From contig NJPS01000067.1 of the NCBI GenBank assembly GCA_002946415.1, positions 310,001-374,000 of the forward strand: a stretch of DNA of 64,000 nucleotides. The letters run 5' to 3'. The position numbers were made by a program, and so were the translations under genes. This document shows, piece after piece, positions 1-10,837 of the stretch (positions within the stretch are counted from its first letter, which is position 1; each line of letters opens with the position of its first letter). Source of the stretch: Rutstroemia sp. NJR-2017a BVV2 (lineage: Eukaryota > Ascomycota > Leotiomycetes > Helotiales > Rutstroemiaceae). The notes under the pieces are model-generated. The model ran no database searches. It had not been told where the DNA came from and saw only the letters and a program-made list of their open reading frames with translations.

Positions 1-664
1 TGGAGCTAGCCATACAAGTCGTATTGGTAAGACTCTCCAGGCATGCATTATTGCTATTTCGGATAGGAGAGATAGGAGTAGTCCAAGGATGGCCAGTGCA
101 AATACGGGTTTTCGGCCAATTCTGTATACAAGTCAGCTCCACCTCGTCTAATCTATTCATCGTCCTTTCAAGGGCTTTGAGCAAATCAGCCAAAAGAGGT
201 CTTACTTGTCTGCTAGCAAGCCATATGGAACGGCCATAAACATTCCTGCCAGAAAAGATCAATCGCATACTCCAGATATCAACTTGATCACCTCCCAAAT
301 GTGGAGCCTTACCTGGCACCGATCTCAGAGTCTCCAGCCCCGCTGTCAGGATATTCAATTCCTCTTGGACCTCATCTCCCTTGCACCACTTCTCATCTAT
401 TTTACTATTCAGTCCGAAATGCGCCATATCTTGGCTGCGCTCATAAAAGCGGTGACATAATATGTCTTCGTATATACGCAACGATGGGACGGACACCAAG
501 TACCCCCCAAAGCTAATTATAAAGACGATCGCGGTAACAAGTGTGATAATAATGCGCGGTGAATGCGCCTGGTGTATCAAGGAGTGTGCGCGAGAAGTCG
601 TTCGTCGCAAAGGTTCAAGGAGAGGGGTTTCCTCGTCGCATGAGGATCGTGGAATTGGCGACAT
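1..664 (-). CDS. MFS transporter, 5' part (partial at window edge)
   Basis: Spliced gene on the minus strand that runs off the left edge. Exons 664-313, 245-206 and 121-1; introns of 67 and 84 nt with GTAAGG/GTAAGA donors and GCAG/ACAG acceptors. Together they give 171 residues. The start at 664 opens an acidic, Ser/Pro-rich cytosolic tail with the motif EETPLLEPLRR, common in fungal MFS proteins. A first membrane segment follows at about residues 31-53, then a long loop with RIYEDILCHRFYE. MFS motif A, GLLADKIGRKPVF, is formed across the second intron, and a Leu-rich third helix follows. The unbroken reading and motif reconstruction across both junctions make the family call solid. Substrate is unknown because the binding half lies outside the window. 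The middle exon is only 40 nt. Confidence 0.85.
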   Translation of the reverse strand, partial: MSPIPRSSCDEETPLLEPLRRTTSRAHSLIHQAHSPRIIITLVTAIVFIISFGGYLVSVPSLRIYEDILCHRFYERSQDMAHFGLNSKIDEKWCKGDEVQEELNILTAGLETLRSVPGKAPHLGGDQVDIWSMRLIFSGRNVYGRSIWLASRQVRPLLADLLKALERTMNRLDEVELTCIQNWPKTRICTGHPWTTPISPIRNSNNACLESLTNTTCMASS

Positions 665-3600
665 CGTCGTAGATGAAGCTAAGTTTGTGCGCCGGCGCGA
701 TGATCATATAATTGCATAAGGGAAAGAAATGGGAGATATTTGCATGTTGCAAATGGAAAAAGGAGAAGTATATATTGCCTTCACGTACCTCCTGCTTAAG
801 AACAGCATTTTTGACAACAGGAATGTCAACGTCAGAGTCGTACAGAGCCTGGCACGATGGAGTCATCCCATTCGTTGCTATATTGAGGTACCTGACAGAT
901 CGCATGAATCTCACTGCAGCTACCCTACGCGTTCTCCTGAGATCGTGATCTAGGTGGCTTTCAAGGCTGCGACGACGTGGATTGTGGTTCGTGGAAACCA
1001 TGCCGTGCCGTGCCTGACGTGGTAACCTTATGTACTGAGTTGCTGACATCCTGAAAATAGGTTTAGCGAACACTTCTCACAAACACCCCTTCATCGCGAA
1101 AAATTGGAGCAAGTTCAAACAATCAACGTTCTGCGGTGCTCATTCCATCTGATCTATGGTAGAGCTGCAGACACTCAAATCTCAACGTATATGAACCGTC
1201 GTGCCAATGCAGGGTCCCTCTGTAGTGTCGCATTGTTCAGCATGCAAAGGTTCGTTGAAGAACGCAAACACAACTTCCGTGCGTTCCACGGCTTGGTCAA
1301 CGGTATCATTTACGGGTGCGGAAGCAAGAGGATACTTGAAAGCTGTGGGGTGCCTATCAAGTAGAGCTTTTGCAAAGGTTTTTCGCAACCCCATTTCCAT
1401 ACCCATTTGCATATACGCTGAAAAGCATCGGTGCGATTTCGTGCCTATCACTACGTAATTGAGCTTGTCCGCACTCACTCGGACTTCATTACGAAGAACG
1501 AGAGAAGGCTTGAACTAACGGGCTAACGAGAGGATGCTAGCTCGCGATCGAGACGATATAGATTGGAAGAATTGAGTTCCATGACAGCTCTGTAATAGGG
1601 TTTTAAGTCATCGAGAATTCGATACTCTCGTTGTGACTTCCACGAGCGACGCGGGGTAACAGCGCCCAAATGAGTGTCTGCGAGCTTCCGATATTTTCAA
1701 TAATTGTATGCAAACGATCGGATCATTTTAGTCCTTTCCAGACTGCTTGTCCGGTTACTGGCCATCTCGTGGCTGTGGCTGTTTTCGTGAGTACAGAATC
1801 CTGTGCTACATCCCGGTGGAATCTTCTCTGCACGTTTCTTTCAGCACACTTTGCTTTATCTGGAGAAATCACGCGGAAATAGGCGGCGGGCATCCTATCT
1901 GAGTGTAGTGCTGGCTGAGTGGCAGCATCATTGGGATTCTACGTTTTACTTCTAAAATTTGTATTCAATGGTCACTAGGCGACTTGTCAGGCGGCAGACT
2001 TGCGGTCTGAATTACTTTCTTTCAAAATAGTCTGAAAGTTTGCGCTCATGGTCTGTTGATGGACACATCTCTTCGTATCTGCAAGCTCGGACTGCAGTAG
2101 TGGACGACGGATATACTTAGGGCTAGAGGAAGCAAAAGATTATATGGAATACGATCAAGTGCACGGCATACTTAGCGATCAAAAGCTCTCATAAAGGTAG
2201 CTTAGTTTGGGACCGCGTTGGGTTTACTGAGGTTAAAGAGCCGCTAAGTAGTGCTCGATTTAAATCTAAGCAAGACCATGCGCTCGTAACCCGAAAGTTT
2301 GGGTTGGGCCAGGGCAGAAGCGCCACGCGAAAGATCTCCTGATTATCCCTTCCGGATCATGGACGTACCCTGCGTTAGAGCTGTTTATTTTTGGATTTCC
2401 GGTTGAAATGAGGGACAATATTGGATGCTGAATACTTGTGCGTCCAACCACAAGCATGGAGACAGTTCGAGTAAGCAACACTCAAGGATGGAATATAGGT
2501 TCATCCAAGCTAGCCTGCTGTGCACAACGCGAAGCCGCGGATTTGTTTGGTCTACGGTTGAGCAGAGTAGAGTGGTCGCAAAATGGTTGTCTTAAGCAGG
2601 ACGCAATGGTAAGTTACAACTTGATATTCTACGTTGCATGATTCATTGCGAGTTTTGGCCCATTACCTCACTACTGAGATAACTCTAGGAGGTACGAGTA
2701 GTTGGCGAAATATTTTCCAACGTTACAAATCACAGTCGTTCAAATCATGTGACACCATGCACTAAACAGGTAGTTTGTTTACCCAGGTATTTACTTTGAT
2801 AGTTTGGCGGATCTAAACGACCAAGTTCTACGAACTTCGAACCAGAACTATGGTACTCCTCTCTTAGCGATATGTGGCTCTTGGGAGTAAGCAGAACATC
2901 ATCCGATCTTGGCAATACATTCCAGAATTGGTGGCCCAGACCACGCTCGGAAGTTTGACATGGCAATTGCAACAATGTGTTTGTGCAGCCACAGCCTCCC
3001 GTGAGTCGCCACAAGTATAACTAGAGATGCGGAAAAGCGGCCAACACCACAAATTCTGCCATCCCTTCGAATCCAATATCCCAAAAAGGTTGCAACGGCC
3101 GAGCTGAGCTGCTGAGATGCTTCTCCGGTGCAGAAATCCCAAGCTGATAACACCCAAGAGACAACTAGACAGCGGAAACATTACAGTGTCTTGGATCCTT
3201 CAGCACATTTATTCGGCCACTCTAATCAGTTACCACAGGTATTCTAAATCAGCCTATTTTTTCTGCCCTGGAGAGGATGTTTGGAAAAATGCTCGGCTCA
3301 TAAACTATTTGGAGGATGCCCCTCCTCTAGCTGACCGCCCAGGGCTGAAAACATCAGTTGGGCTTTGGAAAGACAGCTGCCAAGGCATAGTGTGGAGAAG
3401 GCGAAAGTCATAGCAGTGGAACTTACATGTGCTTTCAACGCTACCAACCTAATTTCACGCGTGGATATACTGCGGTAGATGCTACTGCTATTGAAAGTGG
3501 CGCTTGTGCAACTCACGGTCATACTAACACTGCCTAGTCCTAGGTCGAAGATATTAACAGCTCCTCGGGCTGACCGGGCTTATCTCTATACGATATTAGA

Positions 3601-3727
3601 TCCGTGATATGTGGAGGACGACTATAAGATCTTTGATGTTTTCCAACATCAGAAGACCCTCCATCATTAACATCAACATCTTCACATTCAGAGCATCGAG
3701 GACATTCAATCAACTACAAACTTCACC
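665..3727. other. gene-poor interval between MFS gene and secreted-protein gene
   Basis: About 3 kb in which I cannot support a gene. Overlapping open frames of under 110 codons occur on both strands (for example minus 1478-1182 and 3181-2864, plus 3117-3413), without splice-linked family motifs. The first few hundred bases should hold the MFS promoter. The last 200 bases are the promoter and leader of the gene at 3728 and include an AT-rich CTATAAG stretch near 3621 and a CA-rich leader. Confidence 0.5.
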
Positions 3728-5002
3728 ATGCGTTCAACAATCATTGCTACTACCTTGATCGCTCTAGCCGCCGCGGCTCCACGTCCTCAATCAATAGATC
3801 TCAATACTATTGATGCTCTTCCAGACGCGGTAGTTGTCAAACCTCCTGTGGCTGTTGAGTCTGACACTCCCAGCATTCAACCATCTGCTGCCGCGACTTC
3901 TATTGCCGCAGCTGTTGTTACTTCAACCGCCCAGAAGAGGGATTTTTTAGATGTTATCAGTGCTAAGCAGAAGCGTGATACCTGTGCGGTGCAGCCTGAT
4001 GGTTATGGACCAGCTACAAGGCAAGTTCAAAGGTCAATCACACTTATAGAAAATACTAATCAAGTTACAGCCCCGATACTGCTGATGCATTCTTGAATGA
4101 TCCAGCTTATCCTGCTATTGCAAATGCAGCTTCTGTTCCTCCAGGATACTCCCTCGCTTTCTCAAACTTGCAAGGGTCTTCTCAGACTGTATCTTATCTT
4201 GGACTTAAGACACTGCAGTCTTATGACACGATTGGATGTGCTCAATACTGTGATGAACTGGCTGGATGCGTAGCCTTCAACATCTATCTCGAGCGCGATC
4301 CATCCGTCGAGCCAGGCACTAACTGCACAAATCCTTCATCTATCACCAACTACAAGTGTGTTAGATGGGGTGTGAAGATCAGTGCAGAGACAGCCACAAA
4401 CACCGGTCAATGGAGAGGTACGATCAGACTCCCTTATCATATATGCAAAGTAACTAACATTCTTCACAGAACAATTCCAAGTCGTCATCTCCGGCTCCAA
4501 CGGCTACAACAAAGACGCACCTCCTTGTACCGTCGACGGCTTCCAAGGCCCCACCGAGCTCCCCGGCGCCATCAACGCCCCTCTCGACCCCATCACCAAA
4601 ACCGACACCTATATGGGCTACAAGTTCTTCTCTTTCGACGTCGCGCAAACCTACCAGCAAGGCGTGCTCTCCTGCACCGCCGCCTGCACTGCGCAAACCA
4701 AATACAACGCGGATCATCCTCCCGCAACCGGCAACCCGGCAGTCTGCAATCAGGTCGTGGTTTATGTTCTGAGCGATAATGCGCACCCACAAGGTATCTA
4801 CTGTGCTATGTATACTGAGTCTTGGGCTGCGAATTACGCTACGAATGTGGGGCAGTATAGGGGGAGTGACTATTGGAGTGTGAGTCAGGCTTACTCGTAT
4901 ATTGTGAACTCGTATGCGGCTCAGTATCCCCCGATTTGCGATATTGGAGGGTGCCCGGGGGGTAGCTATGCTGGTGGTAACAATGGCGGTTATGGGGCTT
5001 AG
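3728..5002 (+). CDS. secreted protein of a fungal-specific Cys-rich family, Kex2-processed
   Basis: Exons 3728-4020, 4071-4417 and 4470-5002 give 390 residues. The first intron has a GC donor (GCAAGT) with an ACTAAT branch point and CAG acceptor; no GT donor keeps the frame. Residues 1-17 form a signal peptide (MRSTIIATTLIALAAAA). Two Lys-Arg sites (QKRDF and KQKRD) about 15 residues apart suggest Kex2 removal of a Ser/Ala-rich propeptide, leaving a mature protein starting near DTCAVQPDGYGP. The mature part repeats a layout of paired Cys with NIYFERDP-like and QYCAMYTE motifs, seen in many secreted ascomycete proteins often labelled carbohydrate-binding or PAN-like. The C-terminal tail is Gly/Tyr rich. 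Function is unproven. Frame continuity across both junctions is clean. Confidence 0.85.
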
Positions 5003-6319
5003 GTAGATGGGGGGTTCTTTCTAGACACTCAGTCTTTCTAGATACTCGGTCTTTCTAGATACTCATCTGCTGGGAATATGCTGCTTTTCTTGTATTTCTT
5101 TCCGCAAGAGTTGTGTTCGGATTGTTATCTCGAAGAGACTGTCACTGGCTATGATTGCGAGTCCTTGGTGTACAAAATTTTTCTACTGTCTAATGTAACT
5201 ATTTCATTTTTATATTTCTATTAGGAAATCGTGACTCTGAATTAAAAAAATATGACCTTCTTCCTTGCGGATATCGGTGCGGATATAGCTTTTCTTCCCG
5301 AGGTTCAATTCCATCTATTCTCCGGTCAATCTGTAAAGTTCGGACGGCGAACGCGTGACAGGGTTCATCTCGGTACTCCTTTTTTCTTGGCTTAATCGGT
5401 GCGTAGGGTTATGCTGGATAGCTGGACAGCTGCAGAAGATAGATTCATAACCTTCAAAGTTACTGCTAGAATCCAGGAATAATTATTTAAATCTTCCACC
5501 CTTGCTGATGAGTATATGTCACAGCCGCATCTTGTACTCTTAACTCGTTACAAGAAGCTGCAGAATTCATCCTGCCCCTCCCCTCTTCTCGCTCATCGGA
5601 GCCGAGCGCTCCCCGCAACCGAGCACCAATTTGCCAGTGAGCAAAACGCGCAAACCCCACTTCGGCACAATTCCAGCGACGCCCGCGGCCAAAATGTGGA
5701 TGATCCTCTTTGCAGAACGCACCTGCACTGCATCTGCAAGCCCTCTCTCCGTTCTCGGATAGCTGTTGGCGGGAGAAGGCGTCAGATGTTGAACAATTTT
5801 GGTGCAGCTATTAGCAATTGTGCCTGAATTGAATTCCATTACATATTCGTATCGAGTATGGGAGTGTGATATCGGAGGGGGTGATGGAAGAAAGAAATCA
5901 ATTTCTTCTGGGGTGAAAAGAATGGATGGATGGATGGATGGATGGACTGATGGATTCTTTTCTTCTTTCTTTTTTATTCTTGTTTGCTTGATTGAAATCA
6001 CTTCAGTGTCGCGATTCTGCTGTACTGTACACAATAATTGCATTCCCGAGACAGCAACATAAGGGAGACAACTACAACTGACAACTCTGCTCTGCCCCCG
6101 CCATTTGCTCATCCTTCCATTTCCCCGCCCCGCGTCCTCGGTATTTACTTGTAGTCGGCATATAGCAGCATAGCTCTTACGACACACCACATTATCGGCA
6201 CCGCACCGCACCGCAAGCAAAAAACTCAAGCCGAGCTTAAGCATTGGCATTGGACTGCAGCTCCCCAACCAACAACCTCTTTTTAAACCTCTCTTCCCTT
6301 CCCCCCCTCTCCCACCACC
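5003..6319. other. intergenic, tandem (GGAT)n and IDP leader
   Basis: No gene seen. The segment holds the 3' flank of the secreted-protein gene with thrice-repeated TTTCTAGATACTC-like units near 5020-5065, a GGAT tetranucleotide run at about 5921-5945, an ACCGC repeat at 6198-6215, and a C/T-rich leader running into the ATG at 6320. A long minus-strand open frame here (6532-5567) is the antisense shadow of the leader and exon 1 of the downstream gene. Confidence 0.6.
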
Positions 6320-7908
6320 ATGAACGCAAGCACACGCACCCTCACCAGCGCACGCCGTCTCGTAACCACCACCCGATACCGATACGCACCCCTCTTCGGC
6401 AGCAGCTTCACGCGCAGCATGGCGTCCTCGTCTTCCATCCCCAAAATCAAAGTCAAGAATCCCGTCGTCGAGCTCGATGGCGACGAAATGACCAGGATTA
6501 TCTGGAAGGATATCAAGGACAAATTCATCCATCCGTATCTGGACATTGATCTCAAGTACTACGATCTGGGTCTGCCGTACAGAGATGAGACGAATGATCA
6601 GGTTACCATTGATGCTGCGGAGGCGATTAAGAAGTATTCGGTGGGGGTGAAGTGCGCGACGATTACACCGGATGAGGCAAGAGTCAAGGAGTTTAATCTC
6701 AAGCAGAGTGAGTTCTTCAATTAGCTGTTTTACATCCTACCACATGGCTATGTATCTTCCTACATCTTGACCTTTCCTCCCTCTCCCACAGAAAGAAAAA
6801 CAGCAAAATGCTAACCCAAACAACCAACAGTGTGGCTCTCCCCCAACGGCACCATCCGCAACCACCTCGGCGGCACCGTCTTCCGCGAACCCATCGTCAT
6901 CCCGCGCATCCCACGCCTTGTGCCCGGCTGGAAAAAACCCATCATCATCGGACGCCACGCCTTCGGGGACCAATACCGGGCCAAAGACACCGTGATCACT
7001 GGGCCCGGCAAACTGAGCATGGTATTCACCCCCGAAGGCGGCGAGCCCAGCGAGATCAAAGTCTTCGACTTCAAGAACGGCGGCGGCGTCGCGCAAACAC
7101 AGTATAATACCGATGAATCGATTGCCGGGTTCGCACATGCGAGTTTCAAGCTGGCGCTGAGCAAGAATCTGCCGCTGTATATGAGCACCAAGAATACGAT
7201 TTTGAAGAAATATGACGGCAGGTTTAAGGACATCTTCCAGGAGATTTTCGAGAAGGATTATAAGGGGGAGTTTGAGAGCAAGGGGATTTGGTATGAGCAT
7301 CGTTTGATTGATGATATGGTTGCGCAGATGATGAAGAGTGCGGGAGGTTATATTATGGCTTTGAAGAGTATGTTTTGATTTCCCACCTTCTCTCTACCAA
7401 TGTCTCCGCTCCGTCTCCTTCACCCTCCCATTCCTTTCAACTACCTCCCTGATCTACCCAAGGGACTCACTAACCCCAACCAGACTACGACGGCGACGTA
7501 CAATCCGACATCGTCGCCCAAGGCTTCGGCTCCCTCGGCCTCATGACCTCCGTGCTCATCACCCCCGATGGCAAGACCTTCGAATCGGAAGCCGCGCACG
7601 GCACCGTCACGCGGCACTACCGCGAGCACCAAAAAGGCAACCCCACATCCACGAACCCCATCGCGTCGATCTTTGCCTGGACGCGCGGGCTGGTGCAGCG
7701 CGGCACGCTGGATGAGACACCCGAGGTGGTGGCGTTTGCGGAGAGCCTCGAGCAGGCGTGTGTGGATGTGGTGGATCAGGAGGGGATCATGACGAAGGAT
7801 TTGGCGCTCGCGTGTGGGAAGACGGGGAAAAATGATTATGTTACCACGGGGGAGTATTTGGAGGCGGTGGAGAGGAGGATGAAGGGGTTGTTGAGGGAGA
7901 AGTTGTAG
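6320..7908 (+). CDS. IDP1: NADP-dependent isocitrate dehydrogenase
   Basis: Oxidative decarboxylation of isocitrate to 2-oxoglutarate with NADPH formation. Exons 6320-6707, 6831-7367 and 7484-7908, with GTGAGT and GTATGT donors and CAG acceptors, give 449 residues, the usual eukaryotic homodimer length. The conserved core starts at [18 protein letters not shown] and includes [16 protein letters not shown], the dehydrogenase signature [18 protein letters not shown] and the [13 protein letters not shown] helix. The first 33 residues are rich in Arg/Ser/Thr without acids, a mitochondrial presequence. Met34 starts a second plausible product lacking it, as known for A. nidulans idpA. The C-terminus REKL is close to, but not a canonical, PTS1. 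The sense strand flips from C-rich to G-rich within each exon. Confidence 0.97.
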
Positions 7909-9035
7909 AGCGGGAGAAGGAGGGGGGGTTTCCTGGGAGGCAGCGGGGTGGGACTGGATAATGATGCTCGATGACATGAGTTGAAAGATAAAGTTAGATA
8001 GATGTGCGAGACAGGTTGTGGGGATGTGGAGAAGGATTTAGCTTAATCCTTTCATTCATTGACTCTGAAATCTGAAGTCTGAGTCTAGCTTCAGTATTTC
8101 GTCAACAAGAAGTGGAATGAAATAATGGACGGGACGACACGCAGACGGATGGAAGAGCGAGAGGAGAGAGTGTGTTGAGGGGGGAGGGGGGGATATAGAT
8201 CTGAGCGCAGCGCAGACAGATATAAACCGAATTTCATTAGTAGATCGTTTGGTTAACTGGCTGGATGATGATATGATGTGATATGATGTGAATGATCTTC
8301 TACACATAGAATGGAGGTCTTATTTCGGCTTCTATCCAGTTTCTTGACAATACACGTGTGGGCTAGGTGTATTATTTCTATCTCCGTAAGTTTTCCTGGA
8401 TATACTTCTTCCTTTCTTTCTATTTGATTTCTCCTCGAGCTCTGTATATTCAGAGTATACCTTAATCTCAATCTCACAGGACGCATCTACACGGAACTGA
8501 TATGTGTAGTATAATATAGTATAACATAATCGCAACATAAGTTAAACGTCCCCAAATATCGAATTTTTCTGCTTCCCCTCTTCCCCTCTTTCCACCCGTT
8601 CCTCCTCCCCCAAAGCTGCATCTCGTATTTTTGTCGTATCGTACATATGATCTGATATAGTATGGTATTATTGCACCGCCCATTCAAGTTCCTTTCCTAT
8701 TTCCTAACTCAATTTCACTATCATGCGCATTCAGATACCCAACCATCCATCCATCCACTCATCGAGAGCAAGTCCGCTAGAAAAGGTAGGTATCTGACTG
8801 GCCCCTTTTCCCATCTTCCATCCATCCATCCACCAATTCATGCTAGGGAATATCCATAAAAACGCCATTGAAGTTCAATTCGCTTCAACTTGTGAAAGTA
8901 AACCCTTTCCACCCACCCACCTATTCATCTTCACCTGCATAGCAAAGTAGTCTTTTCCCATCCATAATCGAACAATCAATCCATCATATACCATCGTCTC
9001 CCCTCTCTCCCGCAACCGAGAAACCAATCCACCAA
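7909..9035. other. convergent intergenic region
   Basis: Shared 3' flank of IDP1 (plus) and IEC3 (minus). No gene seen. It contains short ATCC/CATC tetranucleotide tracts near 8738-8758 and 8815-8832, a GATATGAT repeat near 8267-8292, and T/C-rich stretches. Polyadenylation signals for both genes should lie here but no single site is decisive. Confidence 0.6.
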
Positions 9036-10407
9036 TTAAGCAATCGGCCCAAACGGATGAGGCGTCGGTCCTGAAGGCGTAGGTGATGAATTTCTCGGCT
9101 TAGGTCTACTTCTCCGCGAGCCACTCGACGCAGTAGTCTCCCCCGAAGTTTCCGACTTCCTCTTCGTCGACGGTCTCGATCGTTTATTCTTATTCACTGG
9201 ATTTCCTGATTTCGGCGTATATCCACCATCATCGTCGCCATCGCGCTTACGCTTACCTTTCATGGCCGACGAAGCGTCATGGGCCGTGCCGACCTCTTCG
9301 ACAATTTCGAGCGACTCTGGACGGCTGTTGGGGGTGGGGACCACGGCGCGTTTTCCAGGTGCGCGAGGGTGGTTGGGTTTGGCGTTGCTTGGATATTGAC
9401 CTGCTTCGCCGTCTGGTACGTGGGTCATTCTGGCCTCGTTTGTTCGGAGCCAGTTGAGTGCGCTGTAAGGGTTTTTTGTTGCGACTTCTTGAGGGGTGAT
9501 GGGGTAGACGAGAGTTCCCAGCGCAGGGGCATAGCCAAGGGTGGCATCGATCTCATGTAAAAATTCGTCAATCTGATCCACAGATAGGTATGAGATAGGT
9601 GCAGTTTTGCCTTTGGGAGGTTCCAACGATGCAAGCAGGTCTTTTGAAACCCGGGGGTCGTCTAGGGGGATGTGTGGAACAGCCATAAGCTGTGCTAGTG
9701 ATTTCGATGGAGGGGCGCCCGCGCGGTATTCTTTCTCTTTGAGTAGACCTTGTATTTGTTTATACACAGCTTGGCCTTCTGCCGTCGTAAGTTCAGCCGC
9801 TTCCGCGAGATCTTCTTCTGAGACGAGAGGTGGAACTGCGGCGAGATGCGGTGATTTGGTCTTCAAATCGATGCGCTTGTCGACTGGAATTTGCGCCGAA
9901 TTGTTGATATCGAGAAGAAGGTCCAATAATCGACTGCGCTATGTTAGGATGGTATGATCGCGATCGTATGATTGAGGTATTGCTCACTCATTCTCCTGGG
10001 CCAACCTCTTTGCAGTCTGGTCTGCCTTTTGCTCTTCCACAAATAAGGCATTGCTCTCGCGCATTATCTCATCAAACTTAACCCGTATCTTCCGATACTT
10101 CTTTCTGATTGTGCTCATGTTAGCTGTTGCTCGAAAAGTTGTTGTGAAGAAAGAGAATTTGCATTGGCGCGAATTGTTGGAATGACGAGTTCAAAGACCG
10201 AGGACACTTATGTGGACGGCTCATCAATGAACAATTGCTCGTTGTCCATCGAGGCAAGAATTATCTGCGACGACTCGAGGGAAAGCATCGGGTACCGACA
10301 TACCTGTATGATCTGTAAGGCTGCTTTGCTGCATTGCTTTCGCCTTGAGGAACATCTTCTGGATGTTCTGCGGGAGTGCTTAAGCTATCCCCATCGACGC
10401 TGTCCAT
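9036..10407 (-). CDS. IEC3: INO80 chromatin-remodelling complex subunit Iec3-like
   Basis: Exons 10407-10304, 10104-9988 and 9933-9036 give 372 residues. The first intron (199 nt, GTATGT donor, GCTAAC branch point, TCAG acceptor) joins the acidic N-terminus to the family hallmark SYRKKYRKIRVKFDEIM; the second (54 nt) joins QEN to DRLLDLLLDIN. A Met inside the first intron (10118) opens an alternative frame but lacks the PYRSYR start of the domain, so I prefer 10407. An upstream in-frame Met at 10461 would add a hydrophobic stretch unlikely for a nuclear protein. The middle is helical (residues 20-150), and the C-terminal third is Ser/Pro/Lys-rich with KGKRKR and KNKRSR clusters that look like nuclear localisation signals. 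Known role of the family: fungal-specific INO80 component. Divergent from NOP13. Confidence 0.88.
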
Positions 10408-10837
10408 GATTGCGAATGTGAGATTGGTGTAGGTTATTAAATTAAGAGAAAAGAATCGCAAGAGGGAAAAGGAGCGGTAGTTGAGAAGTTCAACTATAAT
10501 AGACTATAATAGTAAGAAAAGAAGGTTGGCTGAAGGAGGAACGTCAATTCATTTCAAACATTTTAGCATTCACGTTCAACTGGCTGCGATGAGCTAGGAA
10601 TTAGGAATTGGTAGAATCTCATGAGGCTGAATAGCTTGAGGCTGAGGTAATGAAATCATGATCTTAAGTAAATTTGGGGGTGGGAATAGTAGCACGCGGA
10701 ATGAGGATGGGTCTATGCTATGATTGGTTAGACCCGGGGTAAATTAGTTCTATCGCCGACAGAAACTTTCCTCGATAAGAAATTTTAGATTTTGGTCGGG
10801 GTCGATTAAGACGAAGTACTTCTACTCTACACAAAAT
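10408..10837. promoter_or_regulatory. divergent promoter region IEC3/NOP13
   Basis: The 430 bases between the two start codons serve both genes. The sequence is AT-rich with TATAATAG repeats at about 10494-10512 and short A/T tracts before the NOP13 start. No transcription-factor site is clear enough to name. Confidence 0.5.

Noticed and set aside
4454..4792. Minus-strand frames over the secreted-protein gene
   Set aside because: Shadows of its C-rich third exon.
5290..5350. tRNA-like GAGGTTCAATTCC
   Set aside because: Resembles a T-loop, but no acceptor stem, D-arm or anticodon arm can be folded around it.
5567..6532. 321-codon minus-strand open frame
   Set aside because: Antisense to the IDP1 leader and first exon; the sequence is low complexity (VHPSIHPSI from the GGAT run) and has no motif.
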